Below are positions 25,940 to 34,417 of a DNA stretch of 64,000 nucleotides, piece after piece. The first letter of the stretch is position 1; each line of letters opens with the position of its first letter. The DNA is from Streptomyces sp. P9-A4 (GTDB taxonomy: Bacteria; Actinomycetota; Actinomycetes; Streptomycetales; Streptomycetaceae). The position numbers were made by a program, and so were the translations under genes. The notes under the pieces are model-generated. The model was not told where the DNA came from. It ran no database searches and was given only the letters and a program-made list of their open reading frames with translations. Location: assembly GCF_036634195.1 (NCBI RefSeq), contig NZ_JAZIFY010000001.1, forward strand, positions 1,498,501 through 1,562,500. Reading direction: 5' to 3'.

Positions 25940-26572
25940 TCAGACAGTTGTACGACGTTCACCGTACATCGCCCCGAGTGCTCCCACCGTCAGCAGGTAC
26001 TGCGCCGCGATGTAGGTCAGCATGACCCAGAAGTCGGGCGCGGGCAGCTGCGGCCATTCGGCGACGCCGGTGGCGATGAGGGTGTCGGACAGCAGGAACA
26101 GCGCGCCGCCGACCCCCGCGAGCAGCCCGAGGGCGCTCGCGCGGTAGGCCATGGCGGCGAGGAGCAGGGAGTACGCGGCGACCGGGATCCGCAGGTCGGC
26201 GGGGAGGTCGGGCCACAGGAGCACGAGGGTGCCGGCGAGGGCGACCGCGTACAGGACGCCGAGCTGAGGGGACGTACGCCGGCGTCCGAAGAGGACCAGG
26301 TAGCAGACGTGCCCGGCGGCGAAGGAGCCCATGCCGACGAGGAAGGCCCAGTCGGCGTCGGAGAGCAGGAAGAGGTCGCCGCCCCAGCCGAAGAGGAGCG
26401 CGGCGGTCAGCAGCTTCGGGGCGCCCAGGGTGACGGCGTACGCGGCGAGCAGCGGCATCAGGAGGGGCTTGGCGATCTGGTGGCCGAGCTCGGCGCCGGC
26501 GAGCAGGGAGACCAGGTCGACGGCTGCGGCGAGCCCGAAGGCGGCGAGCAGGACGCGGGAGGAGGTCTTCAC
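25940..26572 (-). CDS. Lysoplasmalogenase, YhhN/TMEM86 family
   Basis: 210-aa integral membrane protein with about eight helices. The family's paired acidic motifs are seen in FGWGGDLFLLSD and GALFLLSDTLIA. Characterised relatives hydrolyse the vinyl-ether bond of lysoplasmalogens, releasing a fatty aldehyde. The GTG start overlaps the stop of the upstream desaturase-family gene (GTGA), so the two are translationally coupled. The dehydrogenase gene follows after 18 nt. Confidence 0.85.
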   Translation of the reverse strand: MKTSSRVLLAAFGLAAAVDLVSLLAGAELGHQIAKPLLMPLLAAYAVTLGAPKLLTAALLFGWGGDLFLLSDADWAFLVGMGSFAAGHVCYLVLFGRRRTSPQLGVLYAVALAGTLVLLWPDLPADLRIPVAAYSLLLAAMAYRASALGLLAGVGGALFLLSDTLIATGVAEWPQLPAPDFWVMLTYIAAQYLLTVGALGAMYGERRTTV

Positions 26573-27477
26573 GCGGTCACCTCGGGGGCGGTGGTGGTGG
26601 TCGTGTCCGCCGGAGCGGGGGTGGCCGTGCTCGCGGTGGCGGTGGCGGCGGCCGGCTGCCAGCCGGGGCCCCGGAAGACCCGGCCCGCCCGTTCGCGCCA
26701 GTCGTTCGCGGCGCGGAGGTCGCGGGCGATGGCGGCGTACTCGTGGGTGGCGACGCGGAGCGGGTTGTACGTCTCGATGTTCTTGGTGAGCCCGTACACG
26801 GGCCGGTCGGTCTCGGGGACCCAGGAGCCGAACATCCGGTCCCAGACGATGAGGATGCCGCCGAAGTTCCGGTCGAGGTAGCCGCCCTGGGAGGCGTGGT
26901 GGACACGGTGGTGCGAGGGCGTGTTGAGGACGTACTCGAAGGGCCGGGGCAGCTTGTCGACCCGCTCGGTGTGGATCCAGAACTGGTAGACGAGGTTGAT
27001 CGAGTAGCAGAACGCGACGGCCGCCGGGTGCACGCCGAGGGCGATCATCGGCAGGTAGAACGGCCAGCCCGTCACGCTGGTCCACGGCTGGCGCAGGGCG
27101 GTGGTGAGGTTGAACTTGCGGCTGCTGTGGTGGACGACGTGACAGGCCCAGAGGACCCGGATGACGTGGTGTCCCCGGTGCTGCCAGTAGTACAGGAAGT
27201 CCTGCGCGAGCAGCATGAGCGGGATCGTCCACCAGAGGACGGGGACGCGGAGCGGGGTCAGCTCGTAGACGGCGGTGTAGATCGCGACGACCGGGATCTT
27301 CCACAGCGCGTCGAAGGCGAGGCTCCCGATCCCCATGCCGAGGCTGGTGGCGGCGTCCTTGGTCTCGTACCCGGCGGCGTCCTCGTCGGGGTGGATCCGG
27401 TGGCTGACCATCTCCAGGACGGTGAGCAGGACGAACGCCGGTATGGACCAGAGAACGACATCGGGCAGGTTCGGCAT
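26569..27477 (-). CDS. AGMO-like sterol-desaturase-family membrane oxygenase
   Basis: About 302-aa di-iron membrane hydroxylase of the fatty acid hydroxylase superfamily. Histidine clusters are HRGHH, HVVHHSSRKFN and NTPSHHRVHH. The stretch from FWIHTERV through the NFGGILIVWDRMFG motif to VYGLT closely resembles animal alkylglycerol monooxygenase (TMEM195/AGMO), which cleaves glyceryl-ether bonds. A Thr/Ala tail ends the protein. The ATG at 27477 (MPNLPDVV) is preferred over the frame from 27555. It heads an operon with YhhN and an alcohol dehydrogenase. Confidence 0.85.
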   Translation of the reverse strand: MPNLPDVVLWSIPAFVLLTVLEMVSHRIHPDEDAAGYETKDAATSLGMGIGSLAFDALWKIPVVAIYTAVYELTPLRVPVLWWTIPLMLLAQDFLYYWQHRGHHVIRVLWACHVVHHSSRKFNLTTALRQPWTSVTGWPFYLPMIALGVHPAAVAFCYSINLVYQFWIHTERVDKLPRPFEYVLNTPSHHRVHHASQGGYLDRNFGGILIVWDRMFGSWVPETDRPVYGLTKNIETYNPLRVATHEYAAIARDLRAANDWRERAGRVFRGPGWQPAAATATASTATPAPADTTTTTAPEVTA

Positions 27478-27544
27478 GCCGTCGACGGTAGAGGCGTGGG
27501 CGGGGGTGCGGCTAGACGTGGTTACCAACAAGTATGCGAGACGG

Positions 27545-27576
27545 CTTGTCAGCAAGCTTTGGCACCTTCTGACAAG
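27545..27576 (-). promoter_or_regulatory. Inverted repeat upstream of the AGMO-like gene
   Basis: CTTGTCAG (27545-27552) and CTGACAAG (27569-27576) are perfect complements 16 bp apart, 68-99 nt before the start. A further ACAAG occurs nearby. The spacing suggests two half-sites for a dimeric regulator in an AT-richer promoter region. Confidence 0.45.
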
Positions 27577-27618
27577 TTCTGATCAGGGCCTTATGGTGAA
27601 GGGCTGCCCGCGCCCCCG

Positions 27619-28341
27619 TCAGACCCCCGAGACGTCCAGCAGGGAGCCCGCTCCGTAGGTGACCGCCATCGCCAGGGCACCGCCCGCCACGTTGCGCAGG
27701 ACCGCGCGGCCCGCGGGGGCGTCGCCGAGGCGGGCGCTCCCCCAGCCGGTGAGGGTCAGGGCCGCCAGGACGGAGACGACCGTGATCCAGAGCCGCACGG
27801 AGGCCGGTGGCAGGACGATCGCGAGGAGCGGGAGCAGGGCTCCGACGGTGAAGGCGAGGAAGCTGGCGCCCGCCGCGTGCCAGGGGTTGGTGAGGTCGTC
27901 GGGGTCGATGCCCAGCTCCACGCGCGCGTGGGCCCGCAGGGCGTCGCGGGCGGTGAGCTGTTCGGCGGCCTCGCGGGCCACCTCGCGGGAGAGGCCGTGG
28001 GTGGCCAGGAGGCCGGTCAGTTCGTCGAGCTCGGCCTCCGGCCGCTCGCGCAGTTCGCGCTTCTCCTGGGCGAGCGCCGCCCTCTCGGAGTCGCGCTGGG
28101 TGGAGACCGAGACGTACTCCCCCGCCGCCATCGACATCGACCCGGCGAGCAGCCCGGCCAGGCCTGCCGTGAGCAGGGCGGCCCGGGACCCGGTGGCGCC
28201 GGCCACGCCGACGACGAGACCGGCGGTGGAGACGACTCCGTCATTGGCTCCGAGCACGGCGGCCCGGAGCCAGTTGAGGCGGGCGCCGAGGCCGCCGTGG
28301 GCCTCGGCGTGTGCGTCGCCCGGTACGGGGGGTGCGGTCAC
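27619..28341 (-). CDS. VIT1/CCC1-family transporter
   Basis: 240-aa membrane protein of the vacuolar iron transporter family. Two N-terminal helices carry LGANDGVVSTAGLVVGVAGA and SMSMAAGEYVSVSTQ. A charged cytoplasmic domain rich in Glu/Arg (metal-binding region) follows, then three C-terminal helices. The family moves Fe2+ or Mn2+ out of the cytoplasm. It begins 24 nt after the second amidohydrolase gene and could be the last member of that operon. A GTG start is used. Confidence 0.88.
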   Translation of the reverse strand: MTAPPVPGDAHAEAHGGLGARLNWLRAAVLGANDGVVSTAGLVVGVAGATGSRAALLTAGLAGLLAGSMSMAAGEYVSVSTQRDSERAALAQEKRELRERPEAELDELTGLLATHGLSREVAREAAEQLTARDALRAHARVELGIDPDDLTNPWHAAGASFLAFTVGALLPLLAIVLPPASVRLWITVVSVLAALTLTGWGSARLGDAPAGRAVLRNVAGGALAMAVTYGAGSLLDVSGV

Positions 28342-28365
28342 GTCAGGAGGGTCGCACCCGGCGGC

Positions 28366-29592
28366 TCACCAGACGCGGACCGACCCGCCGGGGGCGAAGG
28401 CCGGGCTGGTGGCACCCGCCGGGATCTCCTTCAGGGGTTCGGCGATCTCCTCGACGGTCGGGCCGTGGACGGCGGCCACGGCGTCGAGCAGGTCGAGGTC
28501 GAAGCCGTAGACGCGGGCCGCGTTGCCGCCGACCATCGCCGCGACCTCCTCCTGGGGCAGTCCCGCGTAGGCGATCCGGAGGCCTTCACGGGAGTACGGG
28601 GTGGTGCCCTCGTCGTGCGGGTAGTCGCTGCCCCACATGATCTTGTCGAGGCCGATCCGCTCGCGCAGCGGCACCTCGTGGGGGCGCATGAAGCTCGCCC
28701 CGACGAAGCAGTTCTCCCGCCAGACCTCGCTGGGCCCCCGGCCCATCGACTCGGCGAGCCCGGCACCGAACTTCGACTCGGCGGTGCTCGCCCGGGTCGA
28801 GGCCGCGACCAGCCGGCCGTGGTAGTAGTCCAGCATGTCGAGCACGCCCGGGATCCAGCCGGAGCCCTGCTCGGTGAGGACCAGCTTGAGCCCCGGGTGG
28901 CGCCGGAAGACGCCGCCGAAGACCAGGTGCCACAGCGCCCGGTGCGAGAACCAGGTGGTCTCCACCATGAAGACGGCCCGCGCGGCCGGTTCGTCGCCCA
29001 GCGGCGGCGAGGCCGAGCCGCCGTGGTGGTTGACGGGGACGTCGAGCTCGGCGCAGACGGCCCAGATCGGGTCGTACGCCTCCGAGTACAGCTCGGGCAC
29101 GGGCGAGCCCGGCGGGACCCCGGGGAGCAGGATGCCGCCGGTGAGCCCGGCCTCGCGGGTGCGGCGGATCTCCGCGACCGCCGCGTCCACGTCGTTGAGG
29201 AGGATCTGCGCCACACCCGCCCTGCGCCCCGGCGCGTCCGCGCAGAAGTCGGCCAGCCAGCGGTTGTGCGCCTGGAGCCCGGCCCAGCGCTGCTCGTACT
29301 CGGCGGCGGTGGGCGGCTGGGCCATCAGGGAGGCCTTGGGGAAGAACGGCGGGATGGTGTTCGGGAAGACGACCTCGGCGACGATGCCGTCCGCCTCCAG
29401 CTCGCGCAGCCGGCGCTGCGAGTTCCAGTTGCGGTCGGCGGTGTCGGCGAGCAGGTCCTCGTACGGGTTGACGTAGGTCGCCGCCCAGGCGTCGAAGTCC
29501 TCGTGGTGCTTCTTCTCCAGGTACGGCCGGTAGTCGAGGAGGTCCCCGCCCGCGTGGCAGTCGGCGGAGATCACCGTGTAGCGGTCGGTCAT
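28366..29592 (-). CDS. Amidohydrolase-2 family protein (second copy)
   Basis: 408-aa metal-dependent hydrolase/decarboxylase of the ACMSD-like amidohydrolase superfamily. The N-terminus has ISADCHAG in place of the classical HxH, then NHHGGSA, and the C-terminal metal motif is IMWGSDYPHDEGT. It overlaps the preceding paralogue by 4 nt (ATGA). The two share layout (DCHAG; WGSD.PH) and form a tandem pair. Family members act on cyclic acids or decarboxylate aromatic acids; the substrate here is unknown. Confidence 0.88.
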   Translation of the reverse strand: MTDRYTVISADCHAGGDLLDYRPYLEKKHHEDFDAWAATYVNPYEDLLADTADRNWNSQRRLRELEADGIVAEVVFPNTIPPFFPKASLMAQPPTAAEYEQRWAGLQAHNRWLADFCADAPGRRAGVAQILLNDVDAAVAEIRRTREAGLTGGILLPGVPPGSPVPELYSEAYDPIWAVCAELDVPVNHHGGSASPPLGDEPAARAVFMVETTWFSHRALWHLVFGGVFRRHPGLKLVLTEQGSGWIPGVLDMLDYYHGRLVAASTRASTAESKFGAGLAESMGRGPSEVWRENCFVGASFMRPHEVPLRERIGLDKIMWGSDYPHDEGTTPYSREGLRIAYAGLPQEEVAAMVGGNAARVYGFDLDLLDAVAAVHGPTVEEIAEPLKEIPAGATSPAFAPGGSVRVW

Positions 29593-30872
29593 GGCGTGGC
29601 TCCCAGCGTCGGGAAGTCGTGGTCCGTGAGCCAGTGACGGCCGACCTCGCGGGAGCGGGCCCAGGAGGCCTCCACGGCGGCCTGGTCGGCGGGCTGGCCG
29701 AGGTCGGCCGGGGTGGGGCCGATGCGTCGGGCGATCGGATCCAATATTCGAATATCGAATCCGAAGACCTCGGCCGCCGCGAGCCCCAGCATCCGGCGGG
29801 TCTCCGTCACCGGGATGTCGTGGAAGGTCTTCCGGAGCCACGCGCGCGTGTCCGGCCAGGTGCCCTCGGGGTGCGGGAAGTCCGAGCCCCACAGGATGTT
29901 GTCGACGCCGATCTCGTACCGCTGGGCGAGTTCCCGCCGTTTGGTGTTGGTGGCGCAGATGAAGACCTGCCGGTCCAGGTACTCGCTGGGCGGGCGCTTC
30001 AGCTCGGCGAACGGGGACAGCTTCTTGCCGCCGTGCGCGCCGAGGTAGAGCCGGTCCATGAACCACAGCAGGTTGGGCAGCCACCAGCAGCCGGACTCCG
30101 CGATGCCGAACCGCAGGCCGGGGTGGCGCTCGAAGACCCCGGACCAGAGCAGGAACCAGAGCGGCCTGGCCGGCCAGAAGGTGACTTCGGAGACGTAGAT
30201 GCCGAGGTGGTCGCCGTACTCCTCGCGCGGCGCGGCCCCCGAGTGGGTGACCAGCGGCATCCCGGTCTCGGCGGCGGCGGCCCAGACCGGGTCGTAGCGC
30301 CGGTCGTGGTACGGCGCCTTGTCGACCCACATGGAGGGGATCATCAGCGCGCCGAGCCCGGACTCCTTGGCGCGGTGTATCTCGGCGACGACCTTCGCCG
30401 GCTCGGCGGTGATCGGCAGCAGCGCCACCCCGCAGTGCCGCTCGGGGTTCTGTCCGACGAACTCGGCGAGCCACCGGTTGTGCGCCTGCGCGCCCGCCAT
30501 GCCCAGCTCGGGGTCCTGGTCGCCGGAGAGCCCCAGGCCGACACCGAAGGGGGCGGCGGTCTGGCTGTCGACGGCGTCCGCGTCGGGGAAGACGACCTCC
30601 GCCGCCACCCCGTCGCCGTCGAGTTCCTTGAGCCGCTGCACGGGGTCCCAGCCGCCGCGCAGCCCCTCCTCGTTGTCGTGGAACCAGCGGTCGGCGAAGG
30701 CCTCGTTGCGCACCCCGAGCCGGGTCATGGCTTCCCGGCGGGCGTCCCGGCCGGCCAGGAAGTCGTCGAACTCGCGGTGGAAGCGGGGGTCGAGATAGGG
30801 CCGGTACTCCTCGGTGGGCAGCCCGGCGTGGCAGTCGGAGGAGATGATCAGGTACGGGTCTTCATGACTCAT
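29589..30872 (-). CDS. Amidohydrolase-2 family protein (first copy)
   Basis: 427-aa paralogue of the downstream gene, with ISSDCHAGLPTEEYRPYLD at the start and ILWGSDFPHPEGT near the C-terminus. It probably has a TIM-barrel fold with a single metal. It follows the SDR gene by 10 nt and is translationally coupled to the second amidohydrolase. A short AT-rich stretch with rare codons (GAT ATT CGA ATA TTG at about 29742-29758) interrupts otherwise uniform GC-rich codon use. Confidence 0.88.
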   Translation of the reverse strand: MSHEDPYLIISSDCHAGLPTEEYRPYLDPRFHREFDDFLAGRDARREAMTRLGVRNEAFADRWFHDNEEGLRGGWDPVQRLKELDGDGVAAEVVFPDADAVDSQTAAPFGVGLGLSGDQDPELGMAGAQAHNRWLAEFVGQNPERHCGVALLPITAEPAKVVAEIHRAKESGLGALMIPSMWVDKAPYHDRRYDPVWAAAAETGMPLVTHSGAAPREEYGDHLGIYVSEVTFWPARPLWFLLWSGVFERHPGLRFGIAESGCWWLPNLLWFMDRLYLGAHGGKKLSPFAELKRPPSEYLDRQVFICATNTKRRELAQRYEIGVDNILWGSDFPHPEGTWPDTRAWLRKTFHDIPVTETRRMLGLAAAEVFGFDIRILDPIARRIGPTPADLGQPADQAAVEASWARSREVGRHWLTDHDFPTLGATP

Positions 30873-30882
30873 CGGGTACCCC

Positions 30883-31767
30883 TCAGTCGAGGATGAAGCT
30901 CTCCAGGTACGACGGGTTGGCGCGGTCGAGCATCGAGGTCGAGCGCGCGCGGATCTGCCGGTCGCTGTGCTCGCTCTCCGGGAGCATCCAGAAGCGGTCG
31001 GCGCGGATGCCGTCGACGACGTGCTCGGCGACCTCCTCCACCGGGGTGAAGGCCACCTCGTGCCCGGCCTCCTTCATGGCGGCCTCCCACTGGTCGAGGC
31101 TGCGGTAGGGGGTCCGGCGGGGCCGCTGCTTGGCGTACCGGTCGGGCCGGTTGCGGTGCGACTCCCAGAGCCCGGTGCGGAGCATGTGCGGTCCGGGGAA
31201 GAGCACGGAGGCGCCCACGCGCGCGTGCTCCGCCTTGAGGTGGGCGTACAGCGACTCGGTCATGGTGACGACGGCCGCCTTGGTGACCGCGTACACGGAG
31301 GCGGTGGGCAGTGGGGCGATGCCGCCGTCGCCTGAGGAGGTGTTGACGACATGGCCGGCTTCGCCGCCGGCGATCATGCGCGGGACGAAGGCCTGGATGC
31401 CGTGGAAGACGCCCCAGACGTTGACGGAGAAGGCCCACTTCCAGTCGTTGGGCTCGTGCTCCCACATGCGGCCCTCGGCTCCCGAGCCGACGCCCGCGTT
31501 GTTGCAGAGGACGTGGACGGCGCCGAAGGTGTCGTACGCGGCGTCCGCGAACGCCCGGACGTCGTCGGGGTCGGAGACGTCGACGGTCCGGGCGAGCACC
31601 TGGGCGCCGCCCTCCATCAGCTCGTCGGCGGCCTCCGTGAGCGCGCCCGCCTCGACGTCGCCGAGGACGACGGCCATGCCCTCGGCGGCGAAGCGGCGGG
31701 CCATGGCGAGCCCGATGCCGCTCGCCGCGCCGGTGACGACGGCGACCTGTCCCTCGCGCAGTTGCAT
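30883..31767 (-). CDS. SDR-family oxidoreductase
   Basis: 294-aa classical short-chain dehydrogenase with TGAASGIG, CNNAGVG, and catalytic Ser-Tyr-Lys in NTSSGDGG and YAVTK. A long C-terminal extension (about 230-294) is specific to this subgroup. Its start overlaps the acetoacetate-decarboxylase-family stop by one base (TGATG). Likely oxidises or reduces an alcohol/ketone intermediate of the same pathway. Confidence 0.9.
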   Translation of the reverse strand: MQLREGQVAVVTGAASGIGLAMARRFAAEGMAVVLGDVEAGALTEAADELMEGGAQVLARTVDVSDPDDVRAFADAAYDTFGAVHVLCNNAGVGSGAEGRMWEHEPNDWKWAFSVNVWGVFHGIQAFVPRMIAGGEAGHVVNTSSGDGGIAPLPTASVYAVTKAAVVTMTESLYAHLKAEHARVGASVLFPGPHMLRTGLWESHRNRPDRYAKQRPRRTPYRSLDQWEAAMKEAGHEVAFTPVEEVAEHVVDGIRADRFWMLPESEHSDRQIRARSTSMLDRANPSYLESFILD

Positions 31768-32564
31768 CAGACGCTTCCTTCCGGGGGGCCGTCGAGGATG
31801 TGCAGCGGGTCGTCGTAGCGCTGGTGGACATAGGGCAGCAGGGCGCGCGCGGAGACGCGTTCGGCGACCGTGCCCTTCTGGTCGGTGGTCTTCTCGCCGA
31901 GGGTGATCTCGACGAGGCGGCGGACGGGGAGGTCGGCGACCGGGTCGTACATGGACTCGCGCAGGATCACGTCCCCGGTGACCCGCTCCAGCTTCCGCAC
32001 CTTCTCGTTGCGGACACAGTGGACGAGGACGGGGTCGGCGTCGAAGCCGGTGCCGTCCACCCCGGGCAGGAACTTGAAGTAGAAGTCCGTCTTCTCGACG
32101 GGCTCCGGCAGCGGCAGCGGTCCGGAGACGGCGCCGCGGACCTCCACGAACGCGATGCCGTGCCGGGCGAGGGCCGCGCGGACGACGAGCCCCTCGCGCT
32201 CGACCGTGACCTCGCCCAGCTTCTTGGGTTCGCCGAAGACCTCGCGTCCGCCGACCAGGGCCCGTTCGTGGGTCATCGGCATGACCAGCGGGTACCAGCC
32301 CTCCTTGTCGCCGTGGGCGGCGGCGACCGCCACCGAGCCGGCGCCGAGCGGATAGCCGGGCAGGTCGACCTTGCTGATGTTGGCGCGCACCAGGGGACGC
32401 GCGGCGGGTTTCAGCGGGGGCGGCAGGACCGCCGCGACGACGTCCGGGTCGGTCTCCCAGACGGCGACCACTCCGGTGGACCAGATGTCGGGGAGCTTGG
32501 CGCTCCGTTCGCGTGCCGCCGCCGCCTCGGCGTCGGTGCGCGCCCCGTACCGTACTCGTGCCAT
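31767..32564 (-). CDS. Acetoacetate decarboxylase-family protein
   Basis: 265-aa protein of the ADC fold. Conserved elements include PRANISKV-like LVRANISKVDLPGY, a YPLVMPMTHERALVGGREVFGEPKKLG segment (the Lys pair is where the Schiff-base Lys sits in true ADCs) and a C-terminal barrel. It is the first gene of the operon, divergent from the TetR gene. The frame is open to 32699, but the ATG at 32564 starts the conserved region. It may be a decarboxylase, aldolase-dehydratase or lyase on a keto acid. Confidence 0.85.
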   Translation of the reverse strand: MARVRYGARTDAEAAAARERSAKLPDIWSTGVVAVWETDPDVVAAVLPPPLKPAARPLVRANISKVDLPGYPLGAGSVAVAAAHGDKEGWYPLVMPMTHERALVGGREVFGEPKKLGEVTVEREGLVVRAALARHGIAFVEVRGAVSGPLPLPEPVEKTDFYFKFLPGVDGTGFDADPVLVHCVRNEKVRKLERVTGDVILRESMYDPVADLPVRRLVEITLGEKTTDQKGTVAERVSARALLPYVHQRYDDPLHILDGPPEGSV

Positions 32565-32592
32565 GACGTACCACCTCTCGGGATCGTCAGCC

Positions 32593-32607
32593 TGTAACAC
32601 AGTTACA
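32593..32607. promoter_or_regulatory. TetR operator candidate TGTAAC-ACA-GTTACA
   Basis: Perfect 6-bp inverted repeat with a 3-bp spacer in the 128-bp divergent promoter between the ADC-family gene (start 32564) and the TetR gene (start 32693). Such a short AT-containing palindrome is rare in this GC background. Confidence 0.75.
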
Positions 32608-32692
32608 CCGAGGCCCCCGAAGGGTAAAGAGCCGTGCACGCAGAGGAATTGGGGGAACGGATGACACGCTCCGCGAGGAGGTGGGGAATCCG

Positions 32693-33361
32693 GTGGCACG
32701 CACCGCGCTGACCCGCGACGAAGTCCTGGAGACCGCCGCCGCCCTGGTCCGGGAGCACGGCCCCGCCGCCCTGACCATGCGCAGGCTCGCCGCCGAACTC
32801 TCCACCGCGGTCACCTCGATCTACTGGCACGTCGGCAACCGCGAGTCGCTGCTCGACGCGATCGTCGCGCGCACGGTCGCCGACCTCGGCACGATCCACC
32901 CGCGGGGCACGACCCCCGCCGAGCGGATCGTGTCGGTGGCCCGCGCGCTGCGCCGCGCCCTGCGCGAGCGCCCGCACCTGGTGGCGATGGTCCATGAACG
33001 GGGCCTGACGGAGAGCATGTTCCTGCCGGCCCAGCGCGCCCTGGTGCACGAGGCGCACGCCGCCGGACTGCGCGGGGCGCACGCGGCGCACGCCGTCCGC
33101 GCGGTGCAGTTCCAGGTCGTCGGGTACGTGCTCGTGGAGCGCAACCGCGAGCGCTCGCCCGCCCAGTCGCCCGCCGAGGAGGAACTGTGGAGCGGCGAGG
33201 ACGCGGAGGCCGACGGGCCGCTCGCGCGCGCCCTGGCCGCCCCGATCGACACCGAGCGCCTGTTCGTCGACTCCGTACGCGCCCTGGTCGAGGGACTGCT
33301 CGCCGGGGTGTCCGGGGACACCGGGGACGGAGTTGTCGGTCGCGGGCCGTATTCTCAGTGA
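32693..33361 (+). CDS. TetR-family transcriptional regulator
   Basis: About 222-aa repressor. The N-terminal HTH has LTMRRLAAELSTAVTSIYWHVGNRESLLDAIV, here noted from residue 27 (recognition helix TAVTSIYWHVGN). The C-terminal ligand domain is variable. The GTG at 32693 is preferred because GAGGAGG stands 11 nt upstream; a GTG at 32681 overlaps that ribosome site. Divergent to the ADC/SDR/amidohydrolase operon with a palindrome between, so it very likely controls that operon and itself. Confidence 0.9.
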   Translation: MARTALTRDEVLETAAALVREHGPAALTMRRLAAELSTAVTSIYWHVGNRESLLDAIVARTVADLGTIHPRGTTPAERIVSVARALRRALRERPHLVAMVHERGLTESMFLPAQRALVHEAHAAGLRGAHAAHAVRAVQFQVVGYVLVERNRERSPAQSPAEEELWSGEDAEADGPLARALAAPIDTERLFVDSVRALVEGLLAGVSGDTGDGVVGRGPYSQ

Positions 33362-34353
33362 CCGTGCTTGACGACCGTACGACCGCAGAGACGTGGCCGG
33401 CCGCCTACCCGCAGGGGTACGCGGTCGTCGACGTGGAGACCACCGGACTCGCCCGCGACGACCGGATAGTTTCCGCTGCCGTCTACCGGCTGGACGCCCG
33501 GGGGAACGTCGAGGACCACTGGTACACCCTCGTCAACCCCGAGCGCGATCCCGGCCCGGTCTGGATCCACGGGCTGACCACCGACGTCCTGGAGGGCGCG
33601 CCGCTCTTCCCGGAGATCGCGGCGGAGTTCGCCGCCCGGCTCGACGGGCGGGTGCTCGTCGCGCACAACGCGATGTTCGACTGGCAGATGATCGCCCGGG
33701 AGTACGCGCGCGCGGAGTCCGCCGCACCGGTACGCCAGCGGCTGTGCACGATCGCGCTCGCCAAGGAGCTGTCGCTGCCGCTGCCCAACCACAAGCTGGA
33801 GTCGCTGGCCGCGCACTTCGGCGTGGTGCAGCAGCGCGCGCACAACGCGCTCGACGACGCCCGGGTGCTGGCCGAGGCCTTCCGCCCGAGCCTGCACGCG
33901 GCGGCCGGGCGGAACGTACGGCTGCCGCTCCTGGAGTGCCGGCCGCTGACCGAGTGGGCCGCGTCCCCGGCGCAGCCCCGGATCGGCGGGCAGGCCTCGG
34001 CCTCCCCGTACCCGTCCTCGTACCGGGCGGGCAGCTGGCGTCCCTCGCGGAAGCGACCGCCGTGCCCGCACCCCAACCCGGGCCGGTACGAGACGGACAA
34101 ACCCCTCAAGCAGGGCATGCGGATCGCCTTCTCGGGTGACACCTCCATCGACCGGGAACTCCTGGAGGACCGCACCGTCGACGCCGGGCTCCATGTCGCC
34201 GGCAGCGTCTCCCGGCTGACCAGCCTGCTGGTCACCAACGACCCGGACGCCGCCACCTCCAAGACGGTCAAGGCCAAGTCCTTCGGTACGCCGATCGTCG
34301 ACGAGGCCGCGTACACCCAGCTGCTGCGGGACGTGACCCCGGCAGACGGGTGA
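33358..34353 (+). CDS. DEDDh 3'-5' exonuclease with BRCT domain
   Basis: 331-aa nuclease. The exonuclease domain (about 20-185) has VVDVETTGL with Asp25 and Glu27, VAHNAMFDW and HNALDDARV, the DEDDh signature shared with the DNA polymerase III epsilon subunit. After a Pro/Ser/Arg linker comes a C-terminal BRCT-like domain (about 255-325, MRIAFSGDT through VDEAAYTQLL). It probably acts in DNA repair or proofreading. The GTG start overlaps the TetR stop (GTGA), so the two are translationally coupled although functionally unrelated. Confidence 0.9.
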   Translation: MTVLDDRTTAETWPAAYPQGYAVVDVETTGLARDDRIVSAAVYRLDARGNVEDHWYTLVNPERDPGPVWIHGLTTDVLEGAPLFPEIAAEFAARLDGRVLVAHNAMFDWQMIAREYARAESAAPVRQRLCTIALAKELSLPLPNHKLESLAAHFGVVQQRAHNALDDARVLAEAFRPSLHAAAGRNVRLPLLECRPLTEWAASPAQPRIGGQASASPYPSSYRAGSWRPSRKRPPCPHPNPGRYETDKPLKQGMRIAFSGDTSIDRELLEDRTVDAGLHVAGSVSRLTSLLVTNDPDAATSKTVKAKSFGTPIVDEAAYTQLLRDVTPADG

Positions 34354-34417
34354 CACCCCCGCCCCTGCGGGCGTGCCGTGCCGGGCGCGCCCGCCGGGAG
34401 CCTCCACCCTGTGGCGC

